From a virus: 64,000 nt of DNA. This document shows positions 26,708-37,500 of the stretch, in pieces. Every line of letters starts with the position of its first letter. Positions within the stretch are counted from its first letter, which is position 1. The stretch lies in IMG/VR virus record IMGVR_UViG_3300010354_000045, positions 1 to 64,000 of that record; one strand, 5' to 3'. Both the position numbers and the translations under genes were made by a program. A model generated the notes under the pieces. That model searched no databases. It was not told where the DNA came from and was given only the letters and a program-made list of their open reading frames with translations.

Positions 26708-26923
26708 TTACCATTTTCCTATAGGACAAAAACTTTCTGTAAATGCTACTCGATTAACTAATAAACAACTGCATTTTCGACAACCGTCCCCGACTTTATT
26801 CTCGCAAGTAAGACAAATGGCCATACGTGTTGCCTTTAATTCTTCTGATGCTAATTCAATATCAACAGTCACTTCGTTGACTACAATATGTCCTACCGAA
26901 TAACTATTTGTAATTTCTGCCAT
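26708..26923 (-). CDS. small zinc-ribbon-like protein in fibre operon
   Basis: 71 residues with Cys at 37, 40, 48, 51, 53 and 66 (CLTCENKVGDGCRKCSCLL, FCPIGKW), able to bind one or two metals. The first 35 residues are a simple helix/strand (VNEVTVDIELASEELKATRM). Similar short 'CxxC...CxKCxC...CPxGKW' proteins occur in marine phages; the function is unknown. Its ATG shares one base with the stop of the 1582-aa fibre (TAATG), pointing to coupled translation, perhaps at fixed ratio with that fibre. Confidence 0.75.
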   Translation of the reverse strand: MAEITNSYSVGHIVVNEVTVDIELASEELKATRMAICLTCENKVGDGCRKCSCLLVNRVAFTESFCPIGKW

Positions 26924-29900
26924 TATTCATCACCTTCCACTTCAAGAGGATCTACATCTCGACGAGTAGCCCAAACAGTATAAAAACAATTTACATTGCC
27001 ACCGAACATGCTGTCATTGTCTATATAAATTTTATTATTTTCGATCTTTTCTACACATAATTTTTGGAATTTTCCAATTGGGGTTAGATCAACTGTTATA
27101 GATTCAGGGTCTACTAAATTAGTCCAGTACTCTGGTAATTCTATAATTCTGCTATTAGACAATTTACCTCGTACATAAACACCAAACTCTGGACCTTCTA
27201 AGCTACCGTGGCGTAGTAATTTACCTTTCTTAGTTGGGTGTGATATAATAAATGACTTGGTTGTAGCATTTAATGCTCCACTAATACCAACTCCGCCTGC
27301 AACTGTTAATGCTCCTGTTGTAGTCGAAGTGCTTGCTTGAGTAAACGCAATTGCTAGCCTACCTGTACTTGAGCCGCCTAATGTTATTGTGCTTGTAGTA
27401 ACAGATGTAAACAAGCTGATAGGCGCATTACCTGTTGAATTTAAAGATGCTGCGGTTCCAGACCCAATACGAACATCAGCATTTCCGCTGCTGCCGCCGA
27501 GCTGAATTGTGCTACTTGCACCACCGATGTTTATAATTGATAAATTAGCAGTACCTAAGTTTACAGTACCGTTGGTAGACAGACCGGTAAACAAATTAAT
27601 AGTACCAGTAGTCACGTTAGAAGTTATAGTAGCTGTTCCAGCAGTGCCAGATCCTTGTACATTTAATGTAGTGTTGGCTGCTGATCCTACTTGTAAAGTA
27701 TTTGATGACCAAGTTAAAGAACTTAGACCAGACACTGCGGTTCCGTTGGCTGCATAATAGGCAATTTGATTAGCTGTACCTGAGTTAACTGTGCCGCTAC
27801 CGCCAGCAGAAACAGTTGACCAAGATAGTACACCAGAACCGTTAGTTGTTAGTACTTGGTTAAGACTGCCGCCTGTAATCCTAACTCTAGCAACGTCACC
27901 TAAATCAGTTACTCCTGTTCCATTAGGTGCGATAGTAATATTGCCGTTAGAACCTGCGGTAATTGTTATTGATCCGCTAGTGATTCCGTTGTTTGTGCTC
28001 AATACTAAATTAGCAGTTGCAGATCCTGTAGTCAATGCGCCAGCATTACTTGTATTACCAATATTAACAACTCCAGTTCCGTTAGGAGTAATTGCAATAT
28101 TACCGTTAGCTCCATTATTAATAGTAATACTACCAGTAGTTGTTCCGGAGTTAGTATCTAGAACTAAATTTGTGGCACCGCTTGTAGAAACTTTTGGTGT
28201 TAAAATGCTTGTTGTAAAACTTGGTGTTGTCTGTAATGCAACTACTGTACCGCTTCCAGTTGTTGAATAGCTAGTACCCCAAGCAGAGCCGGTTGAATTT
28301 GGAATTCCGCTACCTGGATACACCATTGGTGCGGTATTAGTAACAGAGACTGCACCAGTAGCACTAGTATTAGCGCTTAATCCGCTGCTAGATGTAAAAC
28401 TAGTTACACCAGTGTTTGTTATGCTTACCGAACCCGTTGCATTAGTATTAGTACTAAGTCCAGAACTTGTAGTAATTGCGGTAACACCTGCGTTAGTAAC
28501 AGTAATTGAGCCTGTGCCATTTGTAATGGTAATACCAGTGCCTTGTGTTAATGTTGCTTTAGTTAGTGTATTACCAGTTGTATTACCTATTAACAATTCG
28601 CCGTTAACATAACTAGTCTGGCCTGTTCCGCCGCGGGCCACGCTTATCGTTGTAGCTTGCCATGTACCGCTAGTTATAACTCCTGTGCTAGATACAGTTA
28701 ATGTGTTAGCTACTATATTTCCTGTACCATTAGCTGTTAGTGTTATATTTTGATTGGCGCCGGCACTAATTGTTATGCTTCCGGTCGTTGTTCCATTATT
28801 GGTGTTTAAAACTAGATTAGATGTAGCAGATCCTGTTGTTAATAATCCCGATGATGCAGTATTACCAATATTAACTAGGCCGCTACCGTTAGGAGTAATA
28901 TTAATATTTCCGCTAGCACCTTGATTTATTACAATAGTACCACTGTTTGTACCTGCATTTGTGCTTAATGTAAGATTACCTGCTCCGTTTGTTGTAATTG
29001 TAGTGGCTGTAGCGGCAGCGCCAACAGTTAGTGTATTTGACGCCCAGGTCAGTGAACTTAACCCAGACACTGCGGTTCCGTTGGCTGCATAATAGGCTAT
29101 TTGATTAGCTGTTCCAGAGTTAACTGTTCCTGATCCGGAAGAAACTGATGCCCAAGATAGTACACCAGAGCCGTTAGTTGTTAGTACATTTCCAAGTGCG
29201 CCTCCGGTAATTTTAACTCTAGCAACATCACCTAAATCAGTTACTCCTGTTCCATTAGGCGTGATAGTAATATTGCCGTTAGCACCAGCTGTGATTACAA
29301 TACTACTGCTGGATGTTCCGCTATTTGTGTTAAGTGTTAAGTTAGCAGTAGCTGACCCTGTAGTAATAAGCCCATTTGCTGTAACGTCGCCTAAATTAAC
29401 ATTACCAGTACCGTTTGGTGTAATTGCAATATTACCATTAGTTCCTTGATTTATTGTTATAGTGCCGCTATTTGTTCCGGTATTAGTATCAAGTACTAAG
29501 TTAGTTGCTCCGCTAGTCGTAACCTTTGGTGTACGAATATCTGTAGTAAAACTTGGCTGAGTTTGTAGTGCAACTACTGTTCCACTGCCTGTAGTTGAGT
29601 AACTAGTTCCCCAAGCTGATCCAGTTGAGTTAGCAATGCCCGCTGATGGATAAGTCATTGGCGAAGCATTTGCAACGGTGATAGATCCGTTGCCGTTGGT
29701 AATAGTTATACCAGTACCTTGTGTTAGTGTTGCTTTAGTTAGTGTATTACCTGTAGTGTTACCAATTAGTAATTGGCCGTCAGTATAGGTTGTTTGTCCA
29801 GTTCCGCCATAAGCTACACCTATTGTTGTTCCACTCCATGTACCAGCAGTAACAGTACCTACTGTATTAATTACTAAATTGTTAAGATTAACAGTTCCGG

Positions 29901-31671
29901 TACCTTTGCCTGCAAGCACTAAATTAATATTTGCATTTGCACCGCTTGCAGTAATATTACTAGTAGTGTTTGTAGTAGTACTAGAAACAGTAAAACTACC
30001 GGTACCTTTAGTTTGAATATTAAATCCAACATTAGTATCTGAACCGGTACTAGACATTGTAGGAGTACTGGCTGCTGCTGCACCAGCAATGGTGAAATAA
30101 TTAGCACTACTTAAACCAATGGTGCCTGAACCACCAACATTTAATGCACCTACTATACCAGCTCCGCCGCCTACTGTTAACGCACCAGTGCCAGTTGTGG
30201 TGCTAGCAGTGTTAAAACTTACTGCTACTCTACCGGCATTAGCACTACCAATTGATATTAATCCCGTAGTCATGCTATTAAAAATATTAGCATTACCAGT
30301 AGTTACATCTGTTGTAAAGTTAACTGTTCCTGCGGCTGTGCTGGCAATTTTTAAAGTATTTCCTGTAATTGCGCCGCCCACTGTGACAGTATTAAGTGCT
30401 GAAGTATTTGTACCTAATGCTATACTTGTTGTACTTGTGCCACCTACAGTAACTCCAGTTGCAGATCCAAGCACTTGACTTGTATCTAACACCGTAACAT
30501 TATTAATTTTAAATACTTTACTAGATGCTATGTTCCAATGTTCGCTACTGGTCCAATTACTGTTAGTACTATCCCATGATATTGTTTTATTTGTTCCGCC
30601 TAGTAAAGTAATTCCGCCACCGTTTGCTGTTGCGTCTGTTGCTCCTGTAATAGTTAATGTTGCACCAGTTGCAGTTCCTGTACCAGTAAGATTTTGATTT
30701 AAAGTAATCTGTGTTGCACTATCAATACTTGCTACTGTAGTGTTAGCTGGTAAAGTAACTGTACCGTTTCCTGACAAACCAGTTACCGCTGAACCAGGAA
30801 TAATATTTGCTGTACTAGAAATGTTAGTAACTACAGCAGAGCCTGCTGTAATATTACCAGTTGGAGATACTGCTGCAACTCCACCTAATTCTAAATTTTT
30901 ATCATCGACCGATACAGTATTTGAGTTGATTGTAGTTGTTGTGCCATTAACAATTAAATTGCCGTTGATAGTTGTTGCGTTAAGAGTTCCGGGAATATCA
31001 TTAGCAACTAAGGCTCTAAAAGTCGGCGATCCAGCAGAACCGTTTGGGGCAGCATAAACTGTATTTGCTGTCTGAGATCCAAACGGTGCTAGATAATCTG
31101 TTCCTGCTGTTGCAGCACTAACTACACCCGTAGTTCCTTTTAGTAGACCGTTTAGTGTACCAATAACAAGACTACCTGATCCGTTTGGAGCGATTGTAAT
31201 ATTTCCGCTGGCGCCTGCTGTTATAGTAATTGTACCAGATGTAGTGCCATTATTAGTGCTTAACACTAAGTTAGCTGTTGCTGAACCTGTTGTCACAACG
31301 CCAGAACTAGCTGTATTACCGATATTAACAACGCCGGTGCCGTTTGGAGTAATTGCAATATTACCATTAGCTCCGTTATTAATAGTAATGCTTCCGGTTG
31401 TGGTTCCTGTATTTGTATCAAGTACTAGGTTAACTGCCCCATTCGTTGTTACTTTTGGTGTGCGAATATCTGTAGTGAAGCTTGGACTTGTGCCAAATAC
31501 TAAAGCTCCTGATCCTGTCTCGTCGCTAATAATGGCGGCTAATTGAGAGCTAGTTGAAGTAGCTAGTTTACTTAACTCAATAGCAGCTGATGCGCTGACG
31601 TCAGCATTAACTATTGATCCGTCTAAAATTAAATCACTGTTTACATACCCAGGAGTTACTAATAATCCCAT
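26923..31671 (-). CDS. long repetitive tail fibre
   Basis: 1582 residues. N-terminus GLLVTPGYVNSDLILDGSIV, typical of baseplate-attached fibres. Most of the protein is a shaft of degenerate repeats with consensus NLVLxTNxGTxxGxITI followed by GNIxIxPNGTGxVxxG, interrupted by larger repeated blocks (SGTANQIAYYAANGTAVSGL twice; TGSAWGTSYSTTGSGTVVAL twice). The last ~115 residues are a distinct globular domain (KSFIISHPTKKGKLLRHGSL, EGPEFGVYVRGKL, ELPEYWTNLVDPESITVDLT) known from the C-termini of many marine phage fibres. Strong AAGGGG ribosome site. Confidence 0.88.
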   Translation of the reverse strand: MGLLVTPGYVNSDLILDGSIVNADVSASAAIELSKLATSTSSQLAAIISDETGSGALVFGTSPSFTTDIRTPKVTTNGAVNLVLDTNTGTTTGSITINNGANGNIAITPNGTGVVNIGNTASSGVVTTGSATANLVLSTNNGTTSGTITITAGASGNITIAPNGSGSLVIGTLNGLLKGTTGVVSAATAGTDYLAPFGSQTANTVYAAPNGSAGSPTFRALVANDIPGTLNATTINGNLIVNGTTTTINSNTVSVDDKNLELGGVAAVSPTGNITAGSAVVTNISSTANIIPGSAVTGLSGNGTVTLPANTTVASIDSATQITLNQNLTGTGTATGATLTITGATDATANGGGITLLGGTNKTISWDSTNSNWTSSEHWNIASSKVFKINNVTVLDTSQVLGSATGVTVGGTSTTSIALGTNTSALNTVTVGGAITGNTLKIASTAAGTVNFTTDVTTGNANIFNSMTTGLISIGSANAGRVAVSFNTASTTTGTGALTVGGGAGIVGALNVGGSGTIGLSSANYFTIAGAAAASTPTMSSTGSDTNVGFNIQTKGTGSFTVSSTTTNTTSNITASGANANINLVLAGKGTGTVNLNNLVINTVGTVTAGTWSGTTIGVAYGGTGQTTYTDGQLLIGNTTGNTLTKATLTQGTGITITNGNGSITVANASPMTYPSAGIANSTGSAWGTSYSTTGSGTVVALQTQPSFTTDIRTPKVTTSGATNLVLDTNTGTNSGTITINQGTNGNIAITPNGTGNVNLGDVTANGLITTGSATANLTLNTNSGTSSSSIVITAGANGNITITPNGTGVTDLGDVARVKITGGALGNVLTTNGSGVLSWASVSSGSGTVNSGTANQIAYYAANGTAVSGLSSLTWASNTLTVGAAATATTITTNGAGNLTLSTNAGTNSGTIVINQGASGNINITPNGSGLVNIGNTASSGLLTTGSATSNLVLNTNNGTTTGSITISAGANQNITLTANGTGNIVANTLTVSSTGVITSGTWQATTISVARGGTGQTSYVNGELLIGNTTGNTLTKATLTQGTGITITNGTGSITVTNAGVTAITTSSGLSTNTNATGSVSITNTGVTSFTSSSGLSANTSATGAVSVTNTAPMVYPGSGIPNSTGSAWGTSYSTTGSGTVVALQTTPSFTTSILTPKVSTSGATNLVLDTNSGTTTGSITINNGANGNIAITPNGTGVVNIGNTSNAGALTTGSATANLVLSTNNGITSGSITITAGSNGNITIAPNGTGVTDLGDVARVRITGGSLNQVLTTNGSGVLSWSTVSAGGSGTVNSGTANQIAYYAANGTAVSGLSSLTWSSNTLQVGSAANTTLNVQGSGTAGTATITSNVTTGTINLFTGLSTNGTVNLGTANLSIINIGGASSTIQLGGSSGNADVRIGSGTAASLNSTGNAPISLFTSVTTSTITLGGSSTGRLAIAFTQASTSTTTGALTVAGGVGISGALNATTKSFIISHPTKKGKLLRHGSLEGPEFGVYVRGKLSNSRIIELPEYWTNLVDPESITVDLTPIGKFQKLCVEKIENNKIYIDNDSMFGGNVNCFYTVWATRRDVDPLEVEGDE

Positions 31672-31680
31672 GCTAGCCCC

Positions 31681-33636
31681 TTACTTATATTGTGCATCAA
31701 ACCAACAATTAGCAGCACCTATTGTTTTAGTTGGTCCAGTTGTTGAATTACATACTACAATGCCTGTTGAAAAATATCTTCCATATACACCAAAATCAAA
31801 ACTAAAATTACTAGTTGCCGGAACATAAAACATAACTGCCGGGGCAACAGCGTCTGCCGGTAAACTGGCTGCATTGTGTATTTGAATAAATTGTGCAGAT
31901 GCTAAACTGTTATATCCACTTAGCATATATAGTGTTCCGGCACTGGCCTTAACTACTAAATTTGTTGCATATGCGGTTGTTGTTGCGTTTGTTCCTGAAT
32001 AAGAACCACTTGCATCTGGTAGCGCTTTAGTTTGTACAACATCGTCTGTAGCAATAGTGACTCGTTGTGTTCCAGCTGATCGAGCGCCGGTGTTCATAGC
32101 AATTGCTTGGCCGTTTAGTTGAGTTAAACTTGTTACTGTACTAACTGTTCCAATATTACCAATTGAATTTGTACCTGTTGGTAATCCAGTGTTAGGACTA
32201 AATGTTACAACTAAACTAGGGTCAGCAGCAACAGCAGCAGCACTAGCTGCTTTCACAGCCGCAGTATTAGTGCCATCTGTTATTCTATGAAAAACTCCTC
32301 TTGCAGCAGCATCTCCGGTTGGCATTGTGTTAGTGCCGTCTGTAACACGAACATATACACCCGAACCGATTGCATTGTTAATTGTTACATCACCTATATC
32401 AACACCGTCATTTGCCGTTAACTTACCGATGGCATTAGTACCTGCTGGTAGTGCGTTAGTTATAGAAGTTACTGATGTAACTGTATTGATATTCCATGTA
32501 CCACTTTGACTTGCTGGCACTACATCATCTGTGGCAATAGTAACTCGCTGTGTGCCTGCGGTACGGACTCCAGTTCCCATTGCTATAGCTTGTCCGCCAA
32601 GTTGAACTAAGTTATTAATATTCCAAGTACCGCTTTGACTTGCTGGCACTACATCATCTGTGGCAATAGTAACTCGCTGTGTGCCTGCTGTGCGAACACC
32701 AGACCCCATGGCAATAGTCTGCCCTGCTAATTGTGCTAGATTAGATATGTTTTGAGGTGTGTTAATTGTACCAGAAAGACCAGAAAGACCAGAACCTGCT
32801 GTAGTGACTATAGCAGTTCCGTCTAAATTTACTAATGTAAATGTTGTAGATCCGTTTGTAACACTAATTCTATAAGAAGTTGGATTTGCATAACCTGTGA
32901 TAATTCCTTGTACTGCGCCAGATGGTGCAGTGCCGCTTAATGTAATTACTTGACCTACAAATAATGTCGTTGCACTTGCTGAAAATTGTCCAGCAGTGCC
33001 GGTAATTTGAATACTCGAAACGGTAGTAGTAGCCAAATTAGCAGTTACACCCCAGGCACCTGATTGAGTAACTGCTAGGGTTGCGTTGTTGATAGTAACA
33101 TCGCCAATATCAACGCCATCGTTGGCAGATAACTTTCCAACTGCATTTGTGCCGGAAGCTAGTTTTACTTCAGTATTAGGACTTACAGAAACTACTAATG
33201 CTGTGTCAGCAGCCACTGCTGCTGCACTAGCTGCTTTTACTGTTGCTGTATTAGTGCCAACTGTTATTCTATGAAAAACTCCTCTTGCAGCAGCATCTCC
33301 TGTTGGCATTATATTTGTCCCGTCTGTAAGACGAACATACACGCCCGATCCGATCGCGTTATTAACTGTTACATCACCTATATCAACTCCATCATTAGCT
33401 GCTAGTTTACCTATAGCATTAGTACCTGCTGGTAGTGCGTTAGTTATAGAAGTTACTGATGTAACTGTATTGATATTCCATGTACCACTTTGAACAGCAT
33501 TAACACTGAACGCTGTATTGTCACTGGCGATTGTAACACGCAGTGATCCTGTTCCTGTTACGCCGTTGCCAGTTAACAGGTCGTTGCTTTTAACTTTTAG
33601 TAAGTTAACTAATCCAATCGTTCCGCCTGCTGCCAT
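31681..33636 (-). CDS. repetitive surface protein with internal duplication
   Basis: 651 residues. A ~100-residue block (starting [19 protein letters not shown], containing [17 protein letters not shown] and [11 protein letters not shown]) occurs twice, near residues 60-155 and 390-490. Between them a 43-residue unit ([20 protein letters not shown]) is repeated. The C-terminal ~100 residues ([40 protein letters not shown]) are a separate beta domain. Similar proteins accompany fibre clusters in marine phages. GGAG precedes the ATG. No enzymatic motif. Confidence 0.75.
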   Translation of the reverse strand: MAAGGTIGLVNLLKVKSNDLLTGNGVTGTGSLRVTIASDNTAFSVNAVQSGTWNINTVTSVTSITNALPAGTNAIGKLAANDGVDIGDVTVNNAIGSGVYVRLTDGTNIMPTGDAAARGVFHRITVGTNTATVKAASAAAVAADTALVVSVSPNTEVKLASGTNAVGKLSANDGVDIGDVTINNATLAVTQSGAWGVTANLATTTVSSIQITGTAGQFSASATTLFVGQVITLSGTAPSGAVQGIITGYANPTSYRISVTNGSTTFTLVNLDGTAIVTTAGSGLSGLSGTINTPQNISNLAQLAGQTIAMGSGVRTAGTQRVTIATDDVVPASQSGTWNINNLVQLGGQAIAMGTGVRTAGTQRVTIATDDVVPASQSGTWNINTVTSVTSITNALPAGTNAIGKLTANDGVDIGDVTINNAIGSGVYVRVTDGTNTMPTGDAAARGVFHRITDGTNTAAVKAASAAAVAADPSLVVTFSPNTGLPTGTNSIGNIGTVSTVTSLTQLNGQAIAMNTGARSAGTQRVTIATDDVVQTKALPDASGSYSGTNATTTAYATNLVVKASAGTLYMLSGYNSLASAQFIQIHNAASLPADAVAPAVMFYVPATSNFSFDFGVYGRYFSTGIVVCNSTTGPTKTIGAANCWFDAQYK

Positions 33637-33637
33637 G

Positions 33638-33967
33638 TTATGTTATCTCCACGCCAAAAGCGCTAAATGAAAGAGTTGCTAGAGTAGCATAGACTCTTAT
33701 TCGATCAGTTGCTGCCAAGGTCATTCCAATGGTTGCTGTAAAACTAGAATTTCCATCGATCAATTGATCATAAAAAATATATTGTTGTGGAACATCAGCT
33801 GCATTTGCAATAGCAACACTAATCCTAAATCTTGTTTCTGTTGCTGATCTATTAGCTACAACTAATGTACTAACCGTTGTACTGGTATTAGCCGGAACTG
33901 TGTACAAATCTGTTAGTGTTGCTGCTACTGGATTTGCTTGCCCTAAAACTTTAAATGCTTCTGCCAT
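33638..33967 (-). CDS. small beta-sandwich virion-type protein
   Basis: 109 residues, almost all beta-strand pattern: [57 protein letters not shown]. Strong resemblance in style to the 105-aa protein encoded further upstream in the same operon (GSGNRAITTIIVCNTG, GTGDEIRAIC), so the two may be paralogues. It ends 1 nt before the next start, with GGAGG upstream. Probably a fibre or capsid accessory domain. Function unknown. Confidence 0.7.
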   Translation of the reverse strand: MAEAFKVLGQANPVAATLTDLYTVPANTSTTVSTLVVANRSATETRFRISVAIANAADVPQQYIFYDQLIDGNSSFTATIGMTLAATDRIRVYATLATLSFSAFGVEIT

Positions 33968-33968
33968 A

Positions 33969-34574
33969 TTATCCTCCCATTAGAGCAAACGTCCTTGCCC
34001 AACTATTTGAATTTAATGTTCCTATTCCAATTGAACCTATATATCTATAACCGTAAATGTAAATTACACTTGATCCAGTCATGCCAGCCGGAATAGTACC
34101 ACCAAAAAAGTGTAATATACCTGCTTGATAATCAAAATACCATTCACCTGTGCCGCCGCTACCGTCGGCAAATATTTGTGTCCCGCCCGAAGATGCAGGA
34201 TTTGATAAGCTAGCAGCTCCGTAATATACTTGAACTCGATAGCTATTAGTTAAGTTTACAGTGTCAAATTCTGGAGGTATCCAGTTAGTTAATCCTGTTT
34301 TCCATGTTGGATAGACACTGCTGATTGTTTGAGTTGTTGTATCAGCTGTACATTGTATTCTGTTAGTTGTTACATATGCTTGAACAATATTAGCTGTGGC
34401 TGCTGCTGTTGTCGGTATCCTATAAGAATCTAACCAAAGCGTATCGCCTCTATTGAGCGTAGGACTAGCTATAGCTTCATTACTAGGACTTTTATTTGCA
34501 GCCGTGTCAGTTTTGGCAACTCCGTAAAGTTTCTTAAGTAATAAATCTGTTTTAACTGCATCTGAAACTGCCAT
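33969..34574 (-). CDS. fibre-cluster protein of unknown function
   Basis: 201 residues. N-terminus MAVSDAVKTDLLLKKLYGVA, then TDTAANKSPSNEAIASPTL and RGDTLWLDSYRIPTTAAATA. I recall this 'LKKLxGVxxTxxxxxKSPSNExIxSPxxxRGDTLW' pattern from marine phage fibre clusters. The C-terminal half is beta-rich with Trp/Tyr (GTGEWYFDYQAGILHFFGGT). No catalytic motif. TAGGAAC lies upstream of the ATG. Confidence 0.75.
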   Translation of the reverse strand: MAVSDAVKTDLLLKKLYGVAKTDTAANKSPSNEAIASPTLNRGDTLWLDSYRIPTTAAATANIVQAYVTTNRIQCTADTTTQTISSVYPTWKTGLTNWIPPEFDTVNLTNSYRVQVYYGAASLSNPASSGGTQIFADGSGGTGEWYFDYQAGILHFFGGTIPAGMTGSSVIYIYGYRYIGSIGIGTLNSNSWARTFALMGG

Positions 34575-34586
34575 TTTATGTTCCTA

Positions 34587-37500
34587 TTATACTGTTGAAG
34601 CACCTAGATAAAGTGCAGTTATAGATTGTCCTTGATTCAATCTTATTCTTATCCATATTTCATTATTAGTTGCATCTGTTGAACTTAATGTACCAAATGA
34701 ACAATTAAGCGATATCGTTCCTGTAGATGCTGGATTATGGTTTCCGCCCAATGCACATCCACCAGCTAAACTGTTATCAATTCCTAAATCTAACCAACTA
34801 TTAACGTGCCCTGATTTTAAACTGGTACCGTTAGCACCAGGCATAGCACAATATATTTTTGCGACACCGGTAGTTGTGGCATAGGTAATATTAAATTTAC
34901 TAACCGCAGTTCTAACAAATCTAAATGTAAAATATTGTGGGTTAGCTGCTGTTCTTCCACTGAAGTTTGGTCCAGCTGGCAAATAGCCAGTTGAATAATT
35001 TATAACATTATGTGCAATTGCATGGGTACCAGTACCAGTACCTGCAAGAATTGCATCGGTAACATATAATGTACCTGTTTGACTATTAAACGCTGCTGCA
35101 CCTGCTGTATATGCAGGGGTATCAGTACCTGTGCCAGCATCTGGATTTTGACATCTTAATCCCCCCGGGGTAGTGCTCCCGCCTACTGCTGAGTTAAAGA
35201 AAATGTTTGTTTCGTCTATGAATGTAGTTGAACTAGTAGTTCCAGTTTTGTACAGTATAATTGCATTGAGTGCAGGTAATGAACTAGATCCAGTTAGATA
35301 ACTATTGTCCGCAGTAAACACAGGTACAGTAGTAGTTGTTGTCCAAGCACCAAATCCTGTTACAATGTTTACTGCAAATGAACTAGCATTGGGCCCAACT
35401 CCATTAGTGACAGTTAAGGTTGTGGGTAAAGTTGTATAACCTAGTGCTGTGTAAGATTCATTGCCTGCACTAGTAAATGGTCCCACAGCAGCAGTTGTAA
35501 TGATATTATCTGATGTAGCAGAATGACCAGTTTGACCGGCGTTCCATGTTAGGGTAAAGCTAGGATTAAATGTTGTTGAACTGTTATAATGCGGAACAGT
35601 ACTAGAATAAGTTAAGCTGCTAGTTCCAATAGCAAAAGATTGAGATGCAAATGTAGGAGCAACACTTGAACTATTATCGTAATACCAAATACCAGTATTT
35701 GTAGTTGTTGCTCCTATTGTAGTAGATCCTGCACCACTATGTGTAATCTGCACTGTGTTCCATCCGGCCGGCACCGATGTTCCACTCACTGCTACATCTA
35801 TTGTTTCATGGAATCCTGGCGTACCTACAGGAAATGCCACATTATTTGATATAGTCAATGTTGTGTTGTTGTTAACAATCGACCCGTTGTCACTAGTAGA
35901 TGTAAAACTTAAACTACCTGTAGTTGTACTAGTGCCGTTAAATGCGGCACCAATTGCACCTGTAGTTGTGTTATATAGTGATAATGTTATGGTAGTTGCT
36001 GTTACTGCTGTGATATAATATGCTGTTGAGTTAGATAGTCCACCAAATGCCCCACTAGCGGCTGTTGTAATTAAATATCCTGGAACTAAAACACCTACTG
36101 TTGGTGGTGTAAACGCAACTACATTACTGTTTAATGTTGTACCGGTTATAGTTGCCGTAATTGTTTGTGTTGTATTCCCATAAGTTAAAGTTTTTGTAAC
36201 CGCTGCCGTACCGTTTCTATTAACTGTTAGCAGTCCTTGAGTACCTGGGCCTGTAGCAGAAATAGTCACTGTTGAAAAAGTAGTTGACCTTCGAACACGA
36301 ACTATTGTTCCAGCAGCCGGTGCAGTAATTCCAGTACCATTTAACACCTGAGAACCGGCAGCAAGATTCATTATTCTAGCAGTTGTAGTATTAATAGATA
36401 AACTACTACCTCCAGGAAATGCAGTTGGAGCAGCCGGAGTTAATAAAGTTAACACTTGATTTAATTGTGCAATACCATCAGTTACGTTTGTTGCTGTTGT
36501 CATAGTTACTGCGCCTGTTAGTGTTCCCAATGCTGGTGTTCCTACAGCAATGCCAGTTGCACTATTTGTTGTTAATAGTCCTGATACTGTTGTGTTTGCG
36601 TTAACAGTAACTATTTCACCTGTTGCCGGGTCTATATTAATTGGTCCAACTGTTGAACTAATAGTATTACCTGCAATAATAATATTGTTTGCAACTAAGC
36701 CAGTTGCTCCTACGGTAGTAATATTAGTACCATCATTAAATGTTAAACTGTTAATTGAACTTACATCTAAGGCACCAGCAGCAAAACTAACTGCACCAGA
36801 ATCATAATTTACTGTAAATAGATTACCAACTCTAAAATTACCGCTTTGATCTATGGAGTTGTAATAAACTTTGCCGTTATTGACTTGTATAACTTCGTTG
36901 GCCTGTACAACCGCAGCTTCGTCATTGGTTAAGTCTGCTCCTGTTCCTATGTAAGCAAAATTCCATGACATTAACTGTAAACTTACACCATATCCATCGG
37001 CTTTGATGCCTTGATTACCGTAAATGAATGCACCAGAGACTGCTCGCATCTCTGCACCAAATTCAGTTGTGTCATATCTAGTAATACCAGTGGCCGTACC
37101 TCCACTGGTTACTCGAATATCTTGAATAGTAATACCGTCGTCTAAAATTGTTGTGCTGTTATTTGCACCGTCAAAGTGTAACAGTGCAACTGTATAAATG
37201 TCGCCAGTAAATGCACTTGTAGCAGGAGTAAATGTTGAAGTATATCTACCAATTCCTTTAGATATTCTAACTTCATCGATATATCCATTCCACCCCGTAC
37301 TGCCTGTCCACGACGAGCCAATGACAACTGGTCGAGCAGCATAATTATTGCTATCGGTATAAGTTGTAGGTGTTAACGTGCCACCGACAAACATCCTAGT
37401 TGTTCCTGTATTTCTAGAAATAGCCACATGTGTCCATGTGTTTTGAGAAACTGCTACACTAGAAGTTAATACATATCCGCCATTAACAAACATTCTTATG

